64,000 bases of DNA. It comes from Cytobacillus oceanisediminis. GTDB lineage: Bacteria > Bacillota > Bacilli > Bacillales > Cytobacillaceae. The translations under genes and the position numbers were made by a program. Below the pieces are notes generated by a model, which did not search any database, was not told the origin of the DNA, and saw only the letters and a program-made list of their open reading frames with translations. The stretch spans positions 1 through 64,000 of the forward strand of contig NZ_VLKI01000020.1 of the NCBI RefSeq assembly GCF_007830235.1. Reading direction: 5' to 3'. Every line of letters starts with the position of its first letter. The first letter of the stretch is position 1. This document shows positions 18,180-28,330 of this stretch, piece by piece.

Positions 18180-20549
18180 ATGTTACATTCAAGAACGCGA
18201 TGGATTGTTCGGCAAACACAGGAAGACAAAGTACAGCAGCTTGCAAAAGAATTGAATATTGCTCCTCTTGTTGCGTCGTTATTAATAAATCGCGGAATGG
18301 ATACCGTTGAATCAGCACGGTATTTTTTATTGGATAAAGACCAGGAATTTCATGATCCTTTTTTAATGACAGATATGAATATAGCTGTCTCCCGAATAAA
18401 AGAAGCTATTGAAAAACAGGAGCCAATTTTAATATTTGGTGATTATGATGCGGACGGCGTCACAAGTACCTCTGTCATGATGATGGCACTAAGGGACCTG
18501 GGGGCCAATGTCCAATTCTACATACCGAATCGTTTTACCGAAGGCTATGGGCCTAATATACCTGCCTTTACACATGCCGCTGAGACAGGCATTGGTTTAA
18601 TTATAACGGTAGATACAGGCATATCAGCAGTTAATGAAGCGAGAGCTGCAAAAGAGCTGGGAATGGACCTGATCATAACGGACCATCATGAGCCCGGGCC
18701 AGTGCTTCCTGAAGCATTGGCGATTATCCATCCGAAGCATCCTGAGAGCAAGTACCCTTTTCGGGAATTGGCAGGTGTTGGGGTAGCATTTAAGCTTGCT
18801 CATGCGTTATATGGTGAAATGCCAGCCCACCTTTTAGAAATTGCTTCCATAGGCACAATTGCTGATCTCGTTTCACTTAAAGGAGAAAACAGGCTGATTG
18901 CAAAGCGTGGGATCCGAAAGCTTAAGTCGACTAAAAATATTGGCTTAACTGCCTTATTTAAAGTAGCAGGGGTTGAGCTTCCTGCCATTACGGAAGAAAC
19001 CATCGGCTTCTCGATTGCGCCGCGCCTGAACGCAGTCGGCAGGCTGGAAAGCGCAGATCCTGCAGTCGACTTGTTATTGACTGATGATCCTTATGAAGCT
19101 CAAACAATTGCCGAGGAAATTGAACAGTTAAATAAAGAAAGACAAGCTATTGTCAATGATATCGCAGAACAAGCTATTAATGAAGTTGAAACCAAATTTC
19201 CAATCAGCGAAAATTCTGTGATTGTTGTGGGCAAGGAAGGATGGAATGCTGGAGTTATCGGGATTGTAGCCTCCAAGCTTGTAGAAAAGTTCTATCGGCC
19301 TGCAATCGTCCTTAGCTTTGATTCTGAAAAAGGGCAGGCAAAGGGATCTGCCAGAAGCATAGAAGGTTTTGATTTATTTAAAAATCTATCTGAATGCCGG
19401 GATATTCTTCCCCATTTTGGAGGGCATCCAATGGCTGCCGGGATGACGCTGGAACTTAACTCAGTTAATGAGCTTCGCAGCAGGCTGAATATACTTGCAA
19501 ATGACCAGCTTACAGAAGAAGACTTTATCCCGGTAACAACGCTGGATGGGGTCATTGATCTCAAAGATATCAGTCTGTCCTCAATTGAAGAAATGCAATT
19601 GCTTTCTCCATATGGGATGGGAAACCCCAAACCGAAAATTATGATTAAAGATGCAAATATTGCTGGCATGAGAAAAATCGGTTCCGAACAGAATCATATT
19701 AAAGTAACAATTGAAAACGAAGGCTCTTCCCTTGATGGGATTGGATTTGGACTCGGGCATTTATATGAACACATTTCACCTTATTCCAAGCTATCTGTTA
19801 TTGGTGAGTTATCGATTAATGAATGGAATAATAACAAAAAGCCGCAAATCTTTTTGCAGGATATGGCAGTACACTCTTGGCAGCTGTTCGACATACGCAG
19901 TGTAAAGCGGCTTGAAAGGCTACAAAGCGTCATTCCTGAGCAAAACACAATATGGATATTCTTTAACGATGAGAACATTCCCAAATTTAGGACATATGCC
20001 GGCCGAAAAATGGTCAAAATAAATTCTATAGAAGAAGCTGCATCTATAGAGCTGGATCATGCAAATATTGTTTTGGCAGACTTGCCTCCTTCAAAAGAAA
20101 TGTTGTCCAATTTATTCTCGGGTAAAAATCCTGCTAGAATTTATGCGCATTTTTATAAAGAAGATAGTGATTATTTCAGTACGATGCCGACCAGGGACCA
20201 TTTTAAATGGTATTTTGCGCTGCTTGCTAAAAAAGGTCCCATTGATGTAAAGCGGTATGGCAATGATATTGCCAAGCATAAGGGATGGAGCAGAGAAACG
20301 GTAGATTTTATGTCACAAGTGTTTTTTGAATTGGATTTTGTTAAAATTAACAATGGTGTTATTTCCTTAACTGATACATCAAATAAACGTGATTTGGCTG
20401 ATTCACGAACTTATCAGCAAAAACAGGCACAATATACTCTTGAGAGCGATTTGCTCTATTCATCCTTTCAGCAGCTCAAAGACTGGTTTGATGAAATTAT
20501 GCAAGAGGCTGTTAAATTTGAGGAGGCAAAGGAAGAAAAATGGACTTAA
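18180..20549 (+). CDS. recJ: Single-stranded-DNA-specific 5'-3' exonuclease RecJ
   Basis: The protein has 789 residues from ATG 18180, seven bases after GAGGGGTG. An in-frame start at 18039 lies upstream of the promoter and is rejected. RecJ degrades single strands 5' to 3' in recombination and repair. The DHH-phosphoesterase core has [11 protein letters not shown] (residues 87-96), VDTG and TDHHEPG (DHH 168-170), followed by the DHHA1 region with [10 protein letters not shown] long C-terminal extension ending in a coiled segment is typical of Bacillus (YrvE). It overlaps apt by 10 bp, so the two are co-translated. Confidence 0.95.
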   Translation: MLHSRTRWIVRQTQEDKVQQLAKELNIAPLVASLLINRGMDTVESARYFLLDKDQEFHDPFLMTDMNIAVSRIKEAIEKQEPILIFGDYDADGVTSTSVMMMALRDLGANVQFYIPNRFTEGYGPNIPAFTHAAETGIGLIITVDTGISAVNEARAAKELGMDLIITDHHEPGPVLPEALAIIHPKHPESKYPFRELAGVGVAFKLAHALYGEMPAHLLEIASIGTIADLVSLKGENRLIAKRGIRKLKSTKNIGLTALFKVAGVELPAITEETIGFSIAPRLNAVGRLESADPAVDLLLTDDPYEAQTIAEEIEQLNKERQAIVNDIAEQAINEVETKFPISENSVIVVGKEGWNAGVIGIVASKLVEKFYRPAIVLSFDSEKGQAKGSARSIEGFDLFKNLSECRDILPHFGGHPMAAGMTLELNSVNELRSRLNILANDQLTEEDFIPVTTLDGVIDLKDISLSSIEEMQLLSPYGMGNPKPKIMIKDANIAGMRKIGSEQNHIKVTIENEGSSLDGIGFGLGHLYEHISPYSKLSVIGELSINEWNNNKKPQIFLQDMAVHSWQLFDIRSVKRLERLQSVIPEQNTIWIFFNDENIPKFRTYAGRKMVKINSIEEAASIELDHANIVLADLPPSKEMLSNLFSGKNPARIYAHFYKEDSDYFSTMPTRDHFKWYFALLAKKGPIDVKRYGNDIAKHKGWSRETVDFMSQVFFELDFVKINNGVISLTDTSNKRDLADSRTYQQKQAQYTLESDLLYSSFQQLKDWFDEIMQEAVKFEEAKEEKWT

Positions 20550-21052
20550 AACAGTATGTAACAATTGTTGAGGACTGGCCAAAGCCGGGAATAAAGTTTA
20601 AAGATATTACAACATTAATGGATAATGGCGATGCTTATAAATATGCGACTGATCAGATTGTTGAATATGCACGTGAAAAACAAATCGACCTGGTTGTCGG
20701 ACCAGAAGCGCGCGGTTTCATAATTGGCTGTCCGGTAGCCTATTCTTTAGGAGTAGGATTTGCGCCTGTGCGCAAGGAAGGGAAGCTTCCGCGCGAAACA
20801 ATCAAGGTAAACTATGGCCTTGAATACGGCAAAGATGTGTTAACTATTCATAAAGATGCAATCAAACCTGGACAAAGAGTTTTGATCACTGATGACCTGC
20901 TGGCAACTGGCGGAACGATTGATGCAACAATTAAGCTTGTCGAAGACCTTGGCGGAGTGGTAGCAGGGATTGCATTCCTAATCGAATTAACTTACTTAGA
21001 TGGCCGTAAAAAACTGGATAAATACGATATCCTGACATTAATGCAATATTAA
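20540..21052 (+). CDS. apt: Adenine phosphoribosyltransferase
   Basis: The 170-residue protein makes AMP from adenine and PRPP in the purine salvage pathway. The PRPP-binding motif is [13 protein letters not shown], and the flexible loop contains [11 protein letters not shown]. The ATG at 20540 lies 10 bp inside recJ, with GAGGCAAAGG as ribosome site within recJ. Placement between recJ and relA is the standard Bacillus order. A GC-rich terminator separates it from relA, so relA has its own promoter. Confidence 0.96.
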   Translation: MDLKQYVTIVEDWPKPGIKFKDITTLMDNGDAYKYATDQIVEYAREKQIDLVVGPEARGFIIGCPVAYSLGVGFAPVRKEGKLPRETIKVNYGLEYGKDVLTIHKDAIKPGQRVLITDDLLATGGTIDATIKLVEDLGGVVAGIAFLIELTYLDGRKKLDKYDILTLMQY

Positions 21053-21073
21053 AACCTGCAATTATACTTTAGG

Positions 21074-21106
21074 AGAGCGCCGGACGAAACGGGCGCTCTT
21101 TTTTAT
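21074..21106 (+). terminator. Intrinsic terminator after apt
   Basis: AGAGCGCC pairs with GGCGCTCT and runs into TTTTTT. Confidence 0.9.
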
Positions 21107-21332
21107 TTAATTTTTGGGTGTCCGGTAAATTCCCAATATAAAGGGCTTCCATTGCCAATAATGGAAAAATAAAAAGAATTTCCAGCAAAATGCGACAAAA
21201 TTTTTGTTATTCCCATAAAAATAACAGTCTATCCCTTTACATCTTCACTTTTTTTTTCGATAATAGTAGCAATCATTAATTTTTTATTAATTATAAAATT
21301 TGTTTACTAGAATTTTTTAAAGAGAACAAGCA

Positions 21333-21348
21333 TTATGCATTTGCATAA
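21333..21348. promoter_or_regulatory. Palindromic operator-like site before relA
   Basis: TTATGCATTTGCATAA is a perfect 7-bp inverted repeat around TT. It overlaps the probable promoter or leader of relA. The binding protein is unknown. Confidence 0.45.
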
Positions 21349-21373
21349 AATTTAGTGAGATAAAGGTGATTCC

Positions 21374-23569
21374 ATGGCGAACGATCAAGTTCTGACCGCC
21401 GAGCAAGTCATCGACAGGGCAAAAGAATACTTAAACGATGAGCATGCAGAGCTTGTAAAAAAAGCATACGAGTTTGCCAAGCATGCCCACCGTGAACAAT
21501 ATAGGAAATCCGGTGAGCCTTATATTATCCATCCCATTCAAGTGGCCGGGATTCTGGCAGATTTGGAGATGGATCCATCTACGGTCGCAGCCGGTTTTCT
21601 TCACGATGTGGTTGAAGATACCGAAGTCTCATTAGAGGATATTAAGGAAGCCTTCAATGCCGAAGTGGCAATGCTTGTCGATGGAGTAACAAAGCTAGGA
21701 AAAATTAAATATAAATCCCAGGAAGAGCAGCAGGCTGAAAACCATCGGAAAATGTTTGTAGCGATGGCGCAGGATATTCGTGTTATTTTGATTAAGCTCG
21801 CAGACCGCCTTCATAATATGAGGACTCTTAAACATTTGCCGGCTGAAAAGCAGCGCCGCATTTCCAATGAGACGCTTGAGATATTCGCTCCCCTGGCCCA
21901 CAGGCTGGGAATTTCAAAAATTAAATGGGAGCTGGAAGATACAGCTCTTAGATATTTAAATCCGCAGCAATACTATCGGATCGTTAATCTGATGAAGAAG
22001 AAAAGAGCGGAACGTGAAGAATATTTGGATGATGTTATTAATGTCATGCGGGGCAGGATGGCTGAAGTTTCTATTAAAGCCGAAATATCAGGCCGCCCTA
22101 AACATATTTATAGCATCTACCGTAAAATGGCCCTTCAAAACAAGCAATTCAATGAGATTTATGATTTGCTGGCAGTCCGTATTGTTGTGAACAGTATAAA
22201 AGACTGTTATGCTGTGCTTGGCATTATCCATACATGCTGGAAGCCTATGCCTGGCCGTTTTAAAGATTATATTGCCATGCCTAAGCAGAACATGTATCAA
22301 TCTCTTCATACTACGGTTATTGGCCCGAAAGGCGATCCCCTTGAAGTTCAAATCCGTACTTTTGATATGCACAGAATTGCAGAATTTGGTATTGCTGCTC
22401 ATTGGGCTTATAAAGAAGGCAAAAGAGTGAATGAAGGATCTTCCTTTGAAGAAAAGCTGACCTGGTTCCGCGAAATACTGGAATTCCAGGATGACGCAGT
22501 AAATGCTGAAGAGTTTATGGAATCACTGAAGATTGATTTATTTTCGGATATGGTCTTTGTATTTACTCCAAAAGGGGATGTCATTGAGCTTCCATCTGGC
22601 TCAGTGCCGATCGATTTTGCTTATCGAATCCACTCTGAGATAGGAAATAAGACGATTGGCGCTAAAGTGAATGGCAAGATGGTCACTCTTGATTATAAGC
22701 TGAAAACGGGCGATATCATTGAAATATTGACATCGAAGCATTCTTACGGACCTAGTCAGGATTGGCTTAAGCTTGCACAGACAACCCAGGCTAAAAACAG
22801 AATCAGGACCTTCTTTAAAAAGCAAAGAAAAGAAGAAAATGTAGAAAAAGGGAAAGAGCTTGTTGAAAAAGAAATCCGAAATATGGATTTTGATTTGAAG
22901 GAGATTTTAACTCCTGATAATGTTAAAAAGATTGCTGAAAAGTTCAATTTTGCCAGTGAGGAAGATATGTACGCTGCTGTTGGCTATAACGGGGTAACAG
23001 CTCTGCAGGTTGCAAATAGGCTTACCGAGAAATGGCGCAAAAAACGCGATCTTGAACAAACCGCTGATATTACAAATGCTGTTTCCGAGCTGAAGACGTT
23101 CCCATCTGCAAAAAAACGCGAATCCGGTGTCAGGGTTTCAGGCATTGATAACCTGCTGATTCGTCTTTCCCGATGCTGCAATCCGGTTCCGGGAGATGAA
23201 ATTGTCGGATTTATTACAAAAGGCAGAGGGGTGTCTGTCCACCGTGCTGATTGCCCAAATATCGATACAGATGATGCGAAACAAAGGCTAATACCGGTAG
23301 AGTGGGAAACTGCATTAAATGACCGGAAAGAATATAATGTTGAAATTGAAATTACCGGATATGACCGCCGGGGATTATTAAATGAAGTATTGCAGGCAGT
23401 AAATGAGACGAAAACCAATATATCTGCCGTATCTGGACGTTCTGACCGCAATAAAGCGGCGACAATCAATATGTCTATCGCGATCCACAATGTTAGCCAC
23501 CTGCAAAAGGTTGTTGATCGGATTAAACAAATCCCTGACATATATGCCGTTAGAAGAATAATGAACTAG
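21374..23569 (+). CDS. relA: Bifunctional (p)ppGpp synthetase/hydrolase Rel
   Basis: The 731-residue protein makes and degrades (p)ppGpp in the stringent response and binds stalled ribosomes. The HD hydrolase domain is intact, with H53, H77-D78 ([10 protein letters not shown]) and D144-R145. The synthetase domain has [10 protein letters not shown] (295-304), which is the RFKD form of bifunctional Rel proteins, and [12 protein letters not shown] domain ([22 protein letters not shown]), a zinc-finger region with RCCNPVPGD and a C-terminal ACT domain complete it. It starts at ATG 21374 after AAAGGTGAT. dtd follows 14 bp downstream, so the two form an operon. Confidence 0.96.
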   Translation: MANDQVLTAEQVIDRAKEYLNDEHAELVKKAYEFAKHAHREQYRKSGEPYIIHPIQVAGILADLEMDPSTVAAGFLHDVVEDTEVSLEDIKEAFNAEVAMLVDGVTKLGKIKYKSQEEQQAENHRKMFVAMAQDIRVILIKLADRLHNMRTLKHLPAEKQRRISNETLEIFAPLAHRLGISKIKWELEDTALRYLNPQQYYRIVNLMKKKRAEREEYLDDVINVMRGRMAEVSIKAEISGRPKHIYSIYRKMALQNKQFNEIYDLLAVRIVVNSIKDCYAVLGIIHTCWKPMPGRFKDYIAMPKQNMYQSLHTTVIGPKGDPLEVQIRTFDMHRIAEFGIAAHWAYKEGKRVNEGSSFEEKLTWFREILEFQDDAVNAEEFMESLKIDLFSDMVFVFTPKGDVIELPSGSVPIDFAYRIHSEIGNKTIGAKVNGKMVTLDYKLKTGDIIEILTSKHSYGPSQDWLKLAQTTQAKNRIRTFFKKQRKEENVEKGKELVEKEIRNMDFDLKEILTPDNVKKIAEKFNFASEEDMYAAVGYNGVTALQVANRLTEKWRKKRDLEQTADITNAVSELKTFPSAKKRESGVRVSGIDNLLIRLSRCCNPVPGDEIVGFITKGRGVSVHRADCPNIDTDDAKQRLIPVEWETALNDRKEYNVEIEITGYDRRGLLNEVLQAVNETKTNISAVSGRSDRNKAATINMSIAIHNVSHLQKVVDRIKQIPDIYAVRRIMN

Positions 23570-23583
23570 AGGGAGCAGATAGC

Positions 23584-24024
23584 ATGCGTGTTGTAGTGCA
23601 GCGAAGCAAAAAAGCCAGCGTAACAGTTGGCGGCAAAACCGTTGGGAGCATCGAAAAAGGGTTTGTTTTGCTCGTTGGAGTCACCCATGAAGATAGCGAA
23701 GAAGATGCTGCTTTTTTAGCTGATAAAATTGCCAATCTCCGTGTCTTTGAAGATGAAAATGGGAAAATGAACTTATCCCTTCTGGATCAGGAGGGTGAAA
23801 TCCTTTCAGTCTCCCAATTCACACTATATGGTGATTGCCGGAAAGGCCGCCGCCCGAATTTTATGGAAGCGGCAAAGCCCGACCATGCTATAAAAATTTA
23901 TGAAGCACTTAACAGGTTCTTAGAAGAAAAAGGACTGAGGGTAGAAACCGGAGAATTCGGCGCCATGATGGATGTTAAGCTGACCAACGACGGCCCTGTT
24001 ACTTTGATTCTTGAAAGCAAATAA
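23584..24024 (+). CDS. dtd: D-aminoacyl-tRNA deacylase
   Basis: The 146-residue protein hydrolyses D-amino acids (and glycine) wrongly attached to tRNA, preventing their use in translation. The two signature motifs are visible, SQFTLYGD near residue 79 and the C-terminal NDGPVTLIL containing the Gly-cisPro pair. It is full length. It lies 14 bp after relA, with AGGGAGC as ribosome site. The relA-dtd pairing is usual in bacilli. Confidence 0.95.
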   Translation: MRVVVQRSKKASVTVGGKTVGSIEKGFVLLVGVTHEDSEEDAAFLADKIANLRVFEDENGKMNLSLLDQEGEILSVSQFTLYGDCRKGRRPNFMEAAKPDHAIKIYEALNRFLEEKGLRVETGEFGAMMDVKLTNDGPVTLILESK

Positions 24025-24195
24025 GCTGAAACTTTAAAATCATTGCGCCTTTTGAACTGATTGCCAGTTGAACCGATCGTGCCATATGGGCAGTGCTCCC
24101 TACTTGAATTTGGATTGCTCTAAGTTTTGTATGGAGGCATACTGCCTGTTAGTTTAATCCAGCAGCTCTTTCATAGAATTGTTTTTTCTCTAACA

Positions 24196-24226
24196 AAAGC
24201 CCCGGCCAATTTGGCTGGGGCTTTTT
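24196..24226. terminator. Bidirectional terminator between dtd and the convergent amidase
   Basis: AAAAGCCCC pairs with GGGGCTTTTT around a GGCCAATTTGGC inner stem. It has an A-tract on one side and a T-tract on the other. Confidence 0.88.
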
Positions 24227-24229
24227 GTT

Positions 24230-25981
24230 CTAGTTTTTAAAATAACGTGCAAGTCCCTGATAAATTCCTGCAGCAACAGATTGCTGATAGTGGGCTGACG
24301 TGATAAGGATTTCTTCAGCAGGGTTACTCAAGTAACCAAGCTCCAGAAGCACAGCATTACGTTTATTTTCTCTTATCACGTGATAGTCTCCCAACCGGTA
24401 ACCACGATCCCTTAAGTTTGTCAAGGAGGTTACATTGGAGTGGATATTCGCTGCCAGATTCTTTTGAAAGGAATGATAATAATAGGTTGTCATTCCCCTT
24501 ACAGTACGATCCGCAATACTATCATAATGGATGCTAATGAAAGCATCGGCATTATGGTAGTGGGAGACACCTACTCTAGAGGGAAGAGGAAGATAAGAAT
24601 CACTGTTTCTGGTAAGAATGACATTCGCTCCTGCAGCCCTTAATTTATCGTAGAGCAATTGTGCCGTTCTTAGCGTAAGGGTCTTTTCCAGTGTTCCTCT
24701 AGCCCCTGTAGTCCCGTTATCTCTGCCGCCATGGCCAGGATCCAGGACGATGGTTTTATTTTTTAAATGTATTTCTGCACCCGGCTTTTCCACTTTAGGG
24801 GCTGAACCGTTCACAGATACAATCCATCCGGCCACATAACCGGTTTCACCGTTTGGCAAACGTAGTTCGTACCAATCATTTTGCAGGCTGATAATATCGA
24901 AGCTGTCTCCTTTATTTGCCCTGTGGATGACAGAAGATTGGGTGCTGGCGCTTTTTCTGATGTTTGATCCATTATGTAAAATAACTGCAGTACTTCCATT
25001 TACAGGATGCTGGGAAGAACCAGATTTTTTCGCTGCTGTCTTCTCAAGAAACCAACTTGCCACCCAGCCGTAAGATCCGGATTGATACTCTATTTTTGAC
25101 CAATTGTTCATTTCCTCAAGAATGGTAAAGGATTGCCCTTTTGAAACAGAACCTATAGGTTTCCCATTTAATGAACCTTTATTTCTGACTGTCAAAGCTG
25201 TAGCGGTAACGGTGCCTGTTTGTCCACTATTAGGCTGTTTCGTATTGCTTCCCCCTGATTGAGGGCTTTGCAACTTAATATATTGGCTGCTGATCCAGCC
25301 GGTATCTCCTGAAAATGAAATCTCTGTCCAGCTGCCATTTTGTGAAGTAACTGCTACGATGTCTCCAGTATTAAGCTTACCGATTACAGCGCCCTGAAGC
25401 GAAGGTTTGCTTCTGATATTCAGCGAGTTTGCTGTAATCCTCCCGGTTTTGCTGGTGCTGACATTTGAAGTATTTTTCTTTTTGCTGCTGACCTGGACGT
25501 ATTCACTGGAAACCCAACCATCACCATAGGGTGTTTGGAGCTTAACCCAGCTACCTTCACTATCTTGTATATTATAGGAAGATCCCTTATGGACTGTTCC
25601 CAGAACAGCATAGCCGGTACCAGGGCCTTTTCGCACCCTTAGGCCATCTGTTGCGACTATTGCTTGTGAACTATTTGCGGTCTCTGCTAAAGTTCCCTGG
25701 CCGGAAGTATTTAAGGAAACGAGCCAGCTGGCTACCCAGCCTTTTTTTCCTTTAAAATCGATTTCAATCCACTCTCCTTTTTGGGAAAGTATGTTAAATC
25801 GGTCGTCTTTTTGGGCCTGTCCTAAAATAGGGTAACTTAAGCCAGGGCCTTGACGAACATTTAGATTATGAGTGCTGATCGTTACGGCTGTTCCCTCAGC
25901 CTTTGCCGGTTCCTCCAGCTGTATTAATCCGGCCATAAGGATAAAGCAAAACGCCAGAATGATTGATCTCCTTTTCTGCAA
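24230..25981 (-). CDS. N-acetylmuramoyl-L-alanine amidase with five SH3b domains (YrvJ-like)
   Basis: The protein has 583 residues from TTG 25981, seven bases after AAAGGAGG. The longer frame from 26020 lacks a ribosome site and would bury the signal peptide. Residues 1-29 form a signal peptide ending AKAEG. Five SH3b cell-wall-binding domains follow, at roughly 31-90, 100-158, 170-228, 246-304 and 322-382. The C terminus is an Amidase_3 zinc domain with LDPGHGGRDNG, Glu in GTLEKTL, SIHYDS and the catalytic Glu in LLELGYLSN. It should cleave the bond between muramic acid and the stem peptide outside the cell. B. subtilis yrvJ has the same position and design. Confidence 0.92.
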   Translation of the reverse strand: MQKRRSIILAFCFILMAGLIQLEEPAKAEGTAVTISTHNLNVRQGPGLSYPILGQAQKDDRFNILSQKGEWIEIDFKGKKGWVASWLVSLNTSGQGTLAETANSSQAIVATDGLRVRKGPGTGYAVLGTVHKGSSYNIQDSEGSWVKLQTPYGDGWVSSEYVQVSSKKKNTSNVSTSKTGRITANSLNIRSKPSLQGAVIGKLNTGDIVAVTSQNGSWTEISFSGDTGWISSQYIKLQSPQSGGSNTKQPNSGQTGTVTATALTVRNKGSLNGKPIGSVSKGQSFTILEEMNNWSKIEYQSGSYGWVASWFLEKTAAKKSGSSQHPVNGSTAVILHNGSNIRKSASTQSSVIHRANKGDSFDIISLQNDWYELRLPNGETGYVAGWIVSVNGSAPKVEKPGAEIHLKNKTIVLDPGHGGRDNGTTGARGTLEKTLTLRTAQLLYDKLRAAGANVILTRNSDSYLPLPSRVGVSHYHNADAFISIHYDSIADRTVRGMTTYYYHSFQKNLAANIHSNVTSLTNLRDRGYRLGDYHVIRENKRNAVLLELGYLSNPAEEILITSAHYQQSVAAGIYQGLARYFKN

Positions 25982-26264
25982 TACATTTCCTCCTTTCGCG
26001 GTAAATTCAGTTACTATCAAAAACTTTTTTACTTTTCCTTATATAAAAGAAAAACAAACAAGCCCCTGATAGTCAAGATAACTTTGGTACTAATCATGTT
26101 TTTTCCTGCTCCTAAAATTACTTCTGCTTCGAGTACAAATTCCCCTTTTTTATCGGTTTTTAAGTCGGCAATTTTAGCAGAAGATTAAATTTTTGCCGGA
26201 TTATGAAACATTTCTTTTATAAATGGAAAGAATAAAGCAGACTACATAACAAAGGGTGAATGCT

Positions 26265-26441
26265 ATGAGATTTGGAGATAAAGGAATGTCGGCTCAATCA
26301 GGGGAAAATCAGCTTTTTGGACTTGATTTCCATGATTTTATCCAGAAAGAGCAAAGCTCGAATATGATTGAGCTTGCCTCTGAGTTTGGGTTAACGCTAA
26401 AGGATGTCCGCAAGCTGAAAAAGAAGCTGGAGCGCTCTTAA
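26265..26441 (+). CDS. yrzK: Small helix-turn-helix-like protein, YrzK-like
   Basis: The 58-residue protein starts at ATG 26265, behind AAAGGGTG. A GTG nine bases earlier overlaps the ribosome site. The second half (MIELASEFGLTLKDVRKLKKKLERS) looks like a short helix-turn-helix or sigma-like helix pair with a basic end, so DNA binding is possible but unproven. B. subtilis has yrzK in the same place, between the amidase and hisS. Function unknown. Confidence 0.7.
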   Translation: MRFGDKGMSAQSGENQLFGLDFHDFIQKEQSSNMIELASEFGLTLKDVRKLKKKLERS

Positions 26442-26453
26442 TATAATTCGGTC

Positions 26454-26482
26454 TTGACATTGATGAAGATGCTCCGTATTAT
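26454..26482 (+). promoter_or_regulatory. Sigma-A promoter of the hisS T-box transcript
   Basis: TTGACA (26454-26459), a 17-bp spacer and TATTAT (26477-26482) predict a start near 26489. No better promoter is visible between here and the T-box. Confidence 0.65.
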
Positions 26483-26513
26483 AATATAAATAAAATGACA
26501 TATAACAATTAAA

Positions 26514-26628
26514 TGTCTAGCTGCAGCGCCTAGGAGCTCGAGGTCATAAGTCAACCCAGCAAGAAGGTAAAGTACAACCTTCCCGCCGGCTTGTTGCCGC
26601 CCCTGATCAAGGCGCTTCCGCTTTTCGA
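26514..26628 (+). repeat. Dispersed intergenic repeat inside the hisS leader
   Basis: It begins TGTCTAGCTGCAGCGCCTA, has CTCGAGGTCATAAGTCAA and an AAGGT-ACCTT hairpin, and ends AAGGCGCTTCCGCTTTT. It is the same family as the reverse copy at 10141-10296. It lies between the promoter and the T-box stem I. Confidence 0.7.
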
Positions 26629-26900
26629 TAAACCATTGATGGAGAAGAGTAGTTAAACCCCACATGAAAAGAGAGAAGATGCCGCTGGCTGAAAGCATTT
26701 TCACATGATGATTTAACGAAAGAACACTTCGTAGGTTTCTCTCTGAAACAGGCATTGCCTCTAGTAGGAGCTGAACGTTAACAGGCGTTAACTGTAAAAG
26801 AGGAAGTCCTTTTAATAGGGCTTCAACTAGGGTGGCACCACGGGAATTCCAAACTCTCGTCCCTTGTATTTATATACAAGGAGGCGGGAGTTTTTTTATT
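26628..26900 (+). promoter_or_regulatory. T-box riboswitch controlling hisS-aspS
   Basis: The conserved T-box AGGGTGGCACCACG (26829-26842) follows a GAAGTCC-GGGCTTC stem. Stem I begins with GATGGAGAAGAGTAG near 26640. A likely specifier is CAC (His) at 26725-26727 in GAACACTTC. The competing terminator spans 26852-26897, with arms around AACTCTCGTCC and GGCGGGAGTT and a run of seven T. Uncharged tRNA-His pairing would favour antitermination. Confidence 0.88.
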
Positions 26901-27018
26901 TTTAAGGATGTTCAAAAAGTCTTGGGAAAATAGCAGTCAGGTTCTATTTTGTTCCTTTTTTGAACGCATTCTTTAAATACATAAATTTTTATCATTTTTG
27001 CATTAGGAGGAAATTTTC

Positions 27019-28293
27019 ATGTCAATCCGAATACCGAGAGGAACTCAGGATATTCTTCCAGGAGAAGTAGAAAAATGGCAGCTGATTGAAGATAAAGCCA
27101 GAGAGCTTTGTGAAAGGTTTCAATACCGTGAAATCAGGACGCCAATTTTTGAACATACAGAATTATTTTTGCGCAGTGTGGGTGATACAACCGATATCGT
27201 CCAGAAAGAAATGTATACCTTTGAAGATCGCGGAGGGCGCAGCCTCACACTTCGGCCTGAGGGAACAGCCTCAACTGTCAGATCGTTTGTGGAACATAAG
27301 ATGTATGGTGATGCGAACCAGCCTGTAAAGCTTTATTATATGGGACCGATGTTCCGCTATGAACGGCCGCAGGCAGGGCGTTTCCGCCAGTTTGTACAAT
27401 TCGGTGTAGAAGCTATTGGGAGCGCGGATCCTGCAATTGATGCAGAGGTCATTGCACTTGCCATGTCACTATATCAGAGCATGGGCTTAAAGAAGCTGAA
27501 ATTGATCGTAAATAGCCTTGGCGATAAAGAAAGCAGGACTGCACACAGGGAAGCATTAATAAATCATTTTCAGCCTCGAATCGGAGAGTTTTGCTCCGAT
27601 TGCCAGAATCGCCTTGAGAAAAACCCAATGCGTATCCTGGACTGCAAACAGGACCGTGATCATGAACTGATGACATCAGCGCCATCAATCATTGATTATT
27701 TAAACGATGATTCCAAGGTTTATTTTGAAAGGGTCCAAAAATATTTGCAAAACCTCGGCATTGACTTCACTGTCGACCCTAATCTCGTTCGAGGACTTGA
27801 TTATTATAATCATACTGCATTTGAAATCATGAGCGATTCAGAAGGCTTTGGGGCAATCACGACTCTTTGCGGCGGCGGACGTTACAATGGCCTTACAGAG
27901 GAAATCGGGGGTCCGGAAGCGCCAGGAATTGGGTTTGCCTTGAGTATTGAGCGGTTTATTGCAGCACTTGAAGCCGAGAAGGTAGAGCTTCCGCTAAATA
28001 AGGGGGTTGATTGCTACCTTGTATCTTTGGGCGAAGAAGCAAAGGATTATACAGTTGGCCTTCTGCAAAAGCTCCGGATAGCGGGATTCTCTGCTGAAAG
28101 AGATTATCTGGACCGGAAAATAAAGGCTCAGTTTAAAGCGGCAGATCGTGCCAATGCGAAGTTTGTTGCGGTTTTGGGCGAGGATGAGCTAAAAGCTAAT
28201 AAAATCAATGTAAAATCAATGGAATCAGGTGAACAAACAGAGGTTGAACTTGATTTATTTATAGAGAAATTTACAGAGCTTTATAAATCATAA
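27019..28293 (+). CDS. hisS: Histidyl-tRNA synthetase
   Basis: This 424-residue class II synthetase charges tRNA-His. The N-terminal [14 protein letters not shown] segment, motif 2 ([22 protein letters not shown], core RYERPQAGR), the histidine-A motif [14 protein letters not shown] and motif 3 ([11 protein letters not shown]) are intact. The C-terminal 95 residues form the anticodon-binding domain. The ATG at 27019 lies ten bases after AGGAGGA. It is first in an operon with aspS 37 bp downstream, under the T-box leader. Confidence 0.97.
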   Translation: MSIRIPRGTQDILPGEVEKWQLIEDKARELCERFQYREIRTPIFEHTELFLRSVGDTTDIVQKEMYTFEDRGGRSLTLRPEGTASTVRSFVEHKMYGDANQPVKLYYMGPMFRYERPQAGRFRQFVQFGVEAIGSADPAIDAEVIALAMSLYQSMGLKKLKLIVNSLGDKESRTAHREALINHFQPRIGEFCSDCQNRLEKNPMRILDCKQDRDHELMTSAPSIIDYLNDDSKVYFERVQKYLQNLGIDFTVDPNLVRGLDYYNHTAFEIMSDSEGFGAITTLCGGGRYNGLTEEIGGPEAPGIGFALSIERFIAALEAEKVELPLNKGVDCYLVSLGEEAKDYTVGLLQKLRIAGFSAERDYLDRKIKAQFKAADRANAKFVAVLGEDELKANKINVKSMESGEQTEVELDLFIEKFTELYKS

Positions 28294-28330
28294 AATTCAG
28301 CGTCTTAAGAACAGTATGGGAGGAATAAGA

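Larger units (their letters stand above)
21053..21373 (+). other. Intergenic region between apt and relA
   Basis: The 321-bp region contains the apt terminator, then about 220 bp of very AT-rich sequence with one minor 7-bp hairpin (21147-21166). A 16-bp palindrome at 21333-21348 lies 25 bp before the relA start. No ORF is present. Confidence 0.6.
26442..27018 (+). other. Leader region of hisS-aspS
   Basis: The 577-bp non-coding region comprises a consensus promoter, a dispersed repeat and a T-box riboswitch with terminator, all listed separately. After the terminator about 120 bp of AT-rich sequence leads to the hisS ribosome site AGGAGGA. A minus-strand frame across this region is not considered a gene. 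Confidence 0.7.

Noticed and set aside
26438-26755. 105-codon minus-strand frame opposite the hisS leader
   Set aside because: It is antisense to the dispersed repeat and T-box, with no ribosome site and no recognisable domain.
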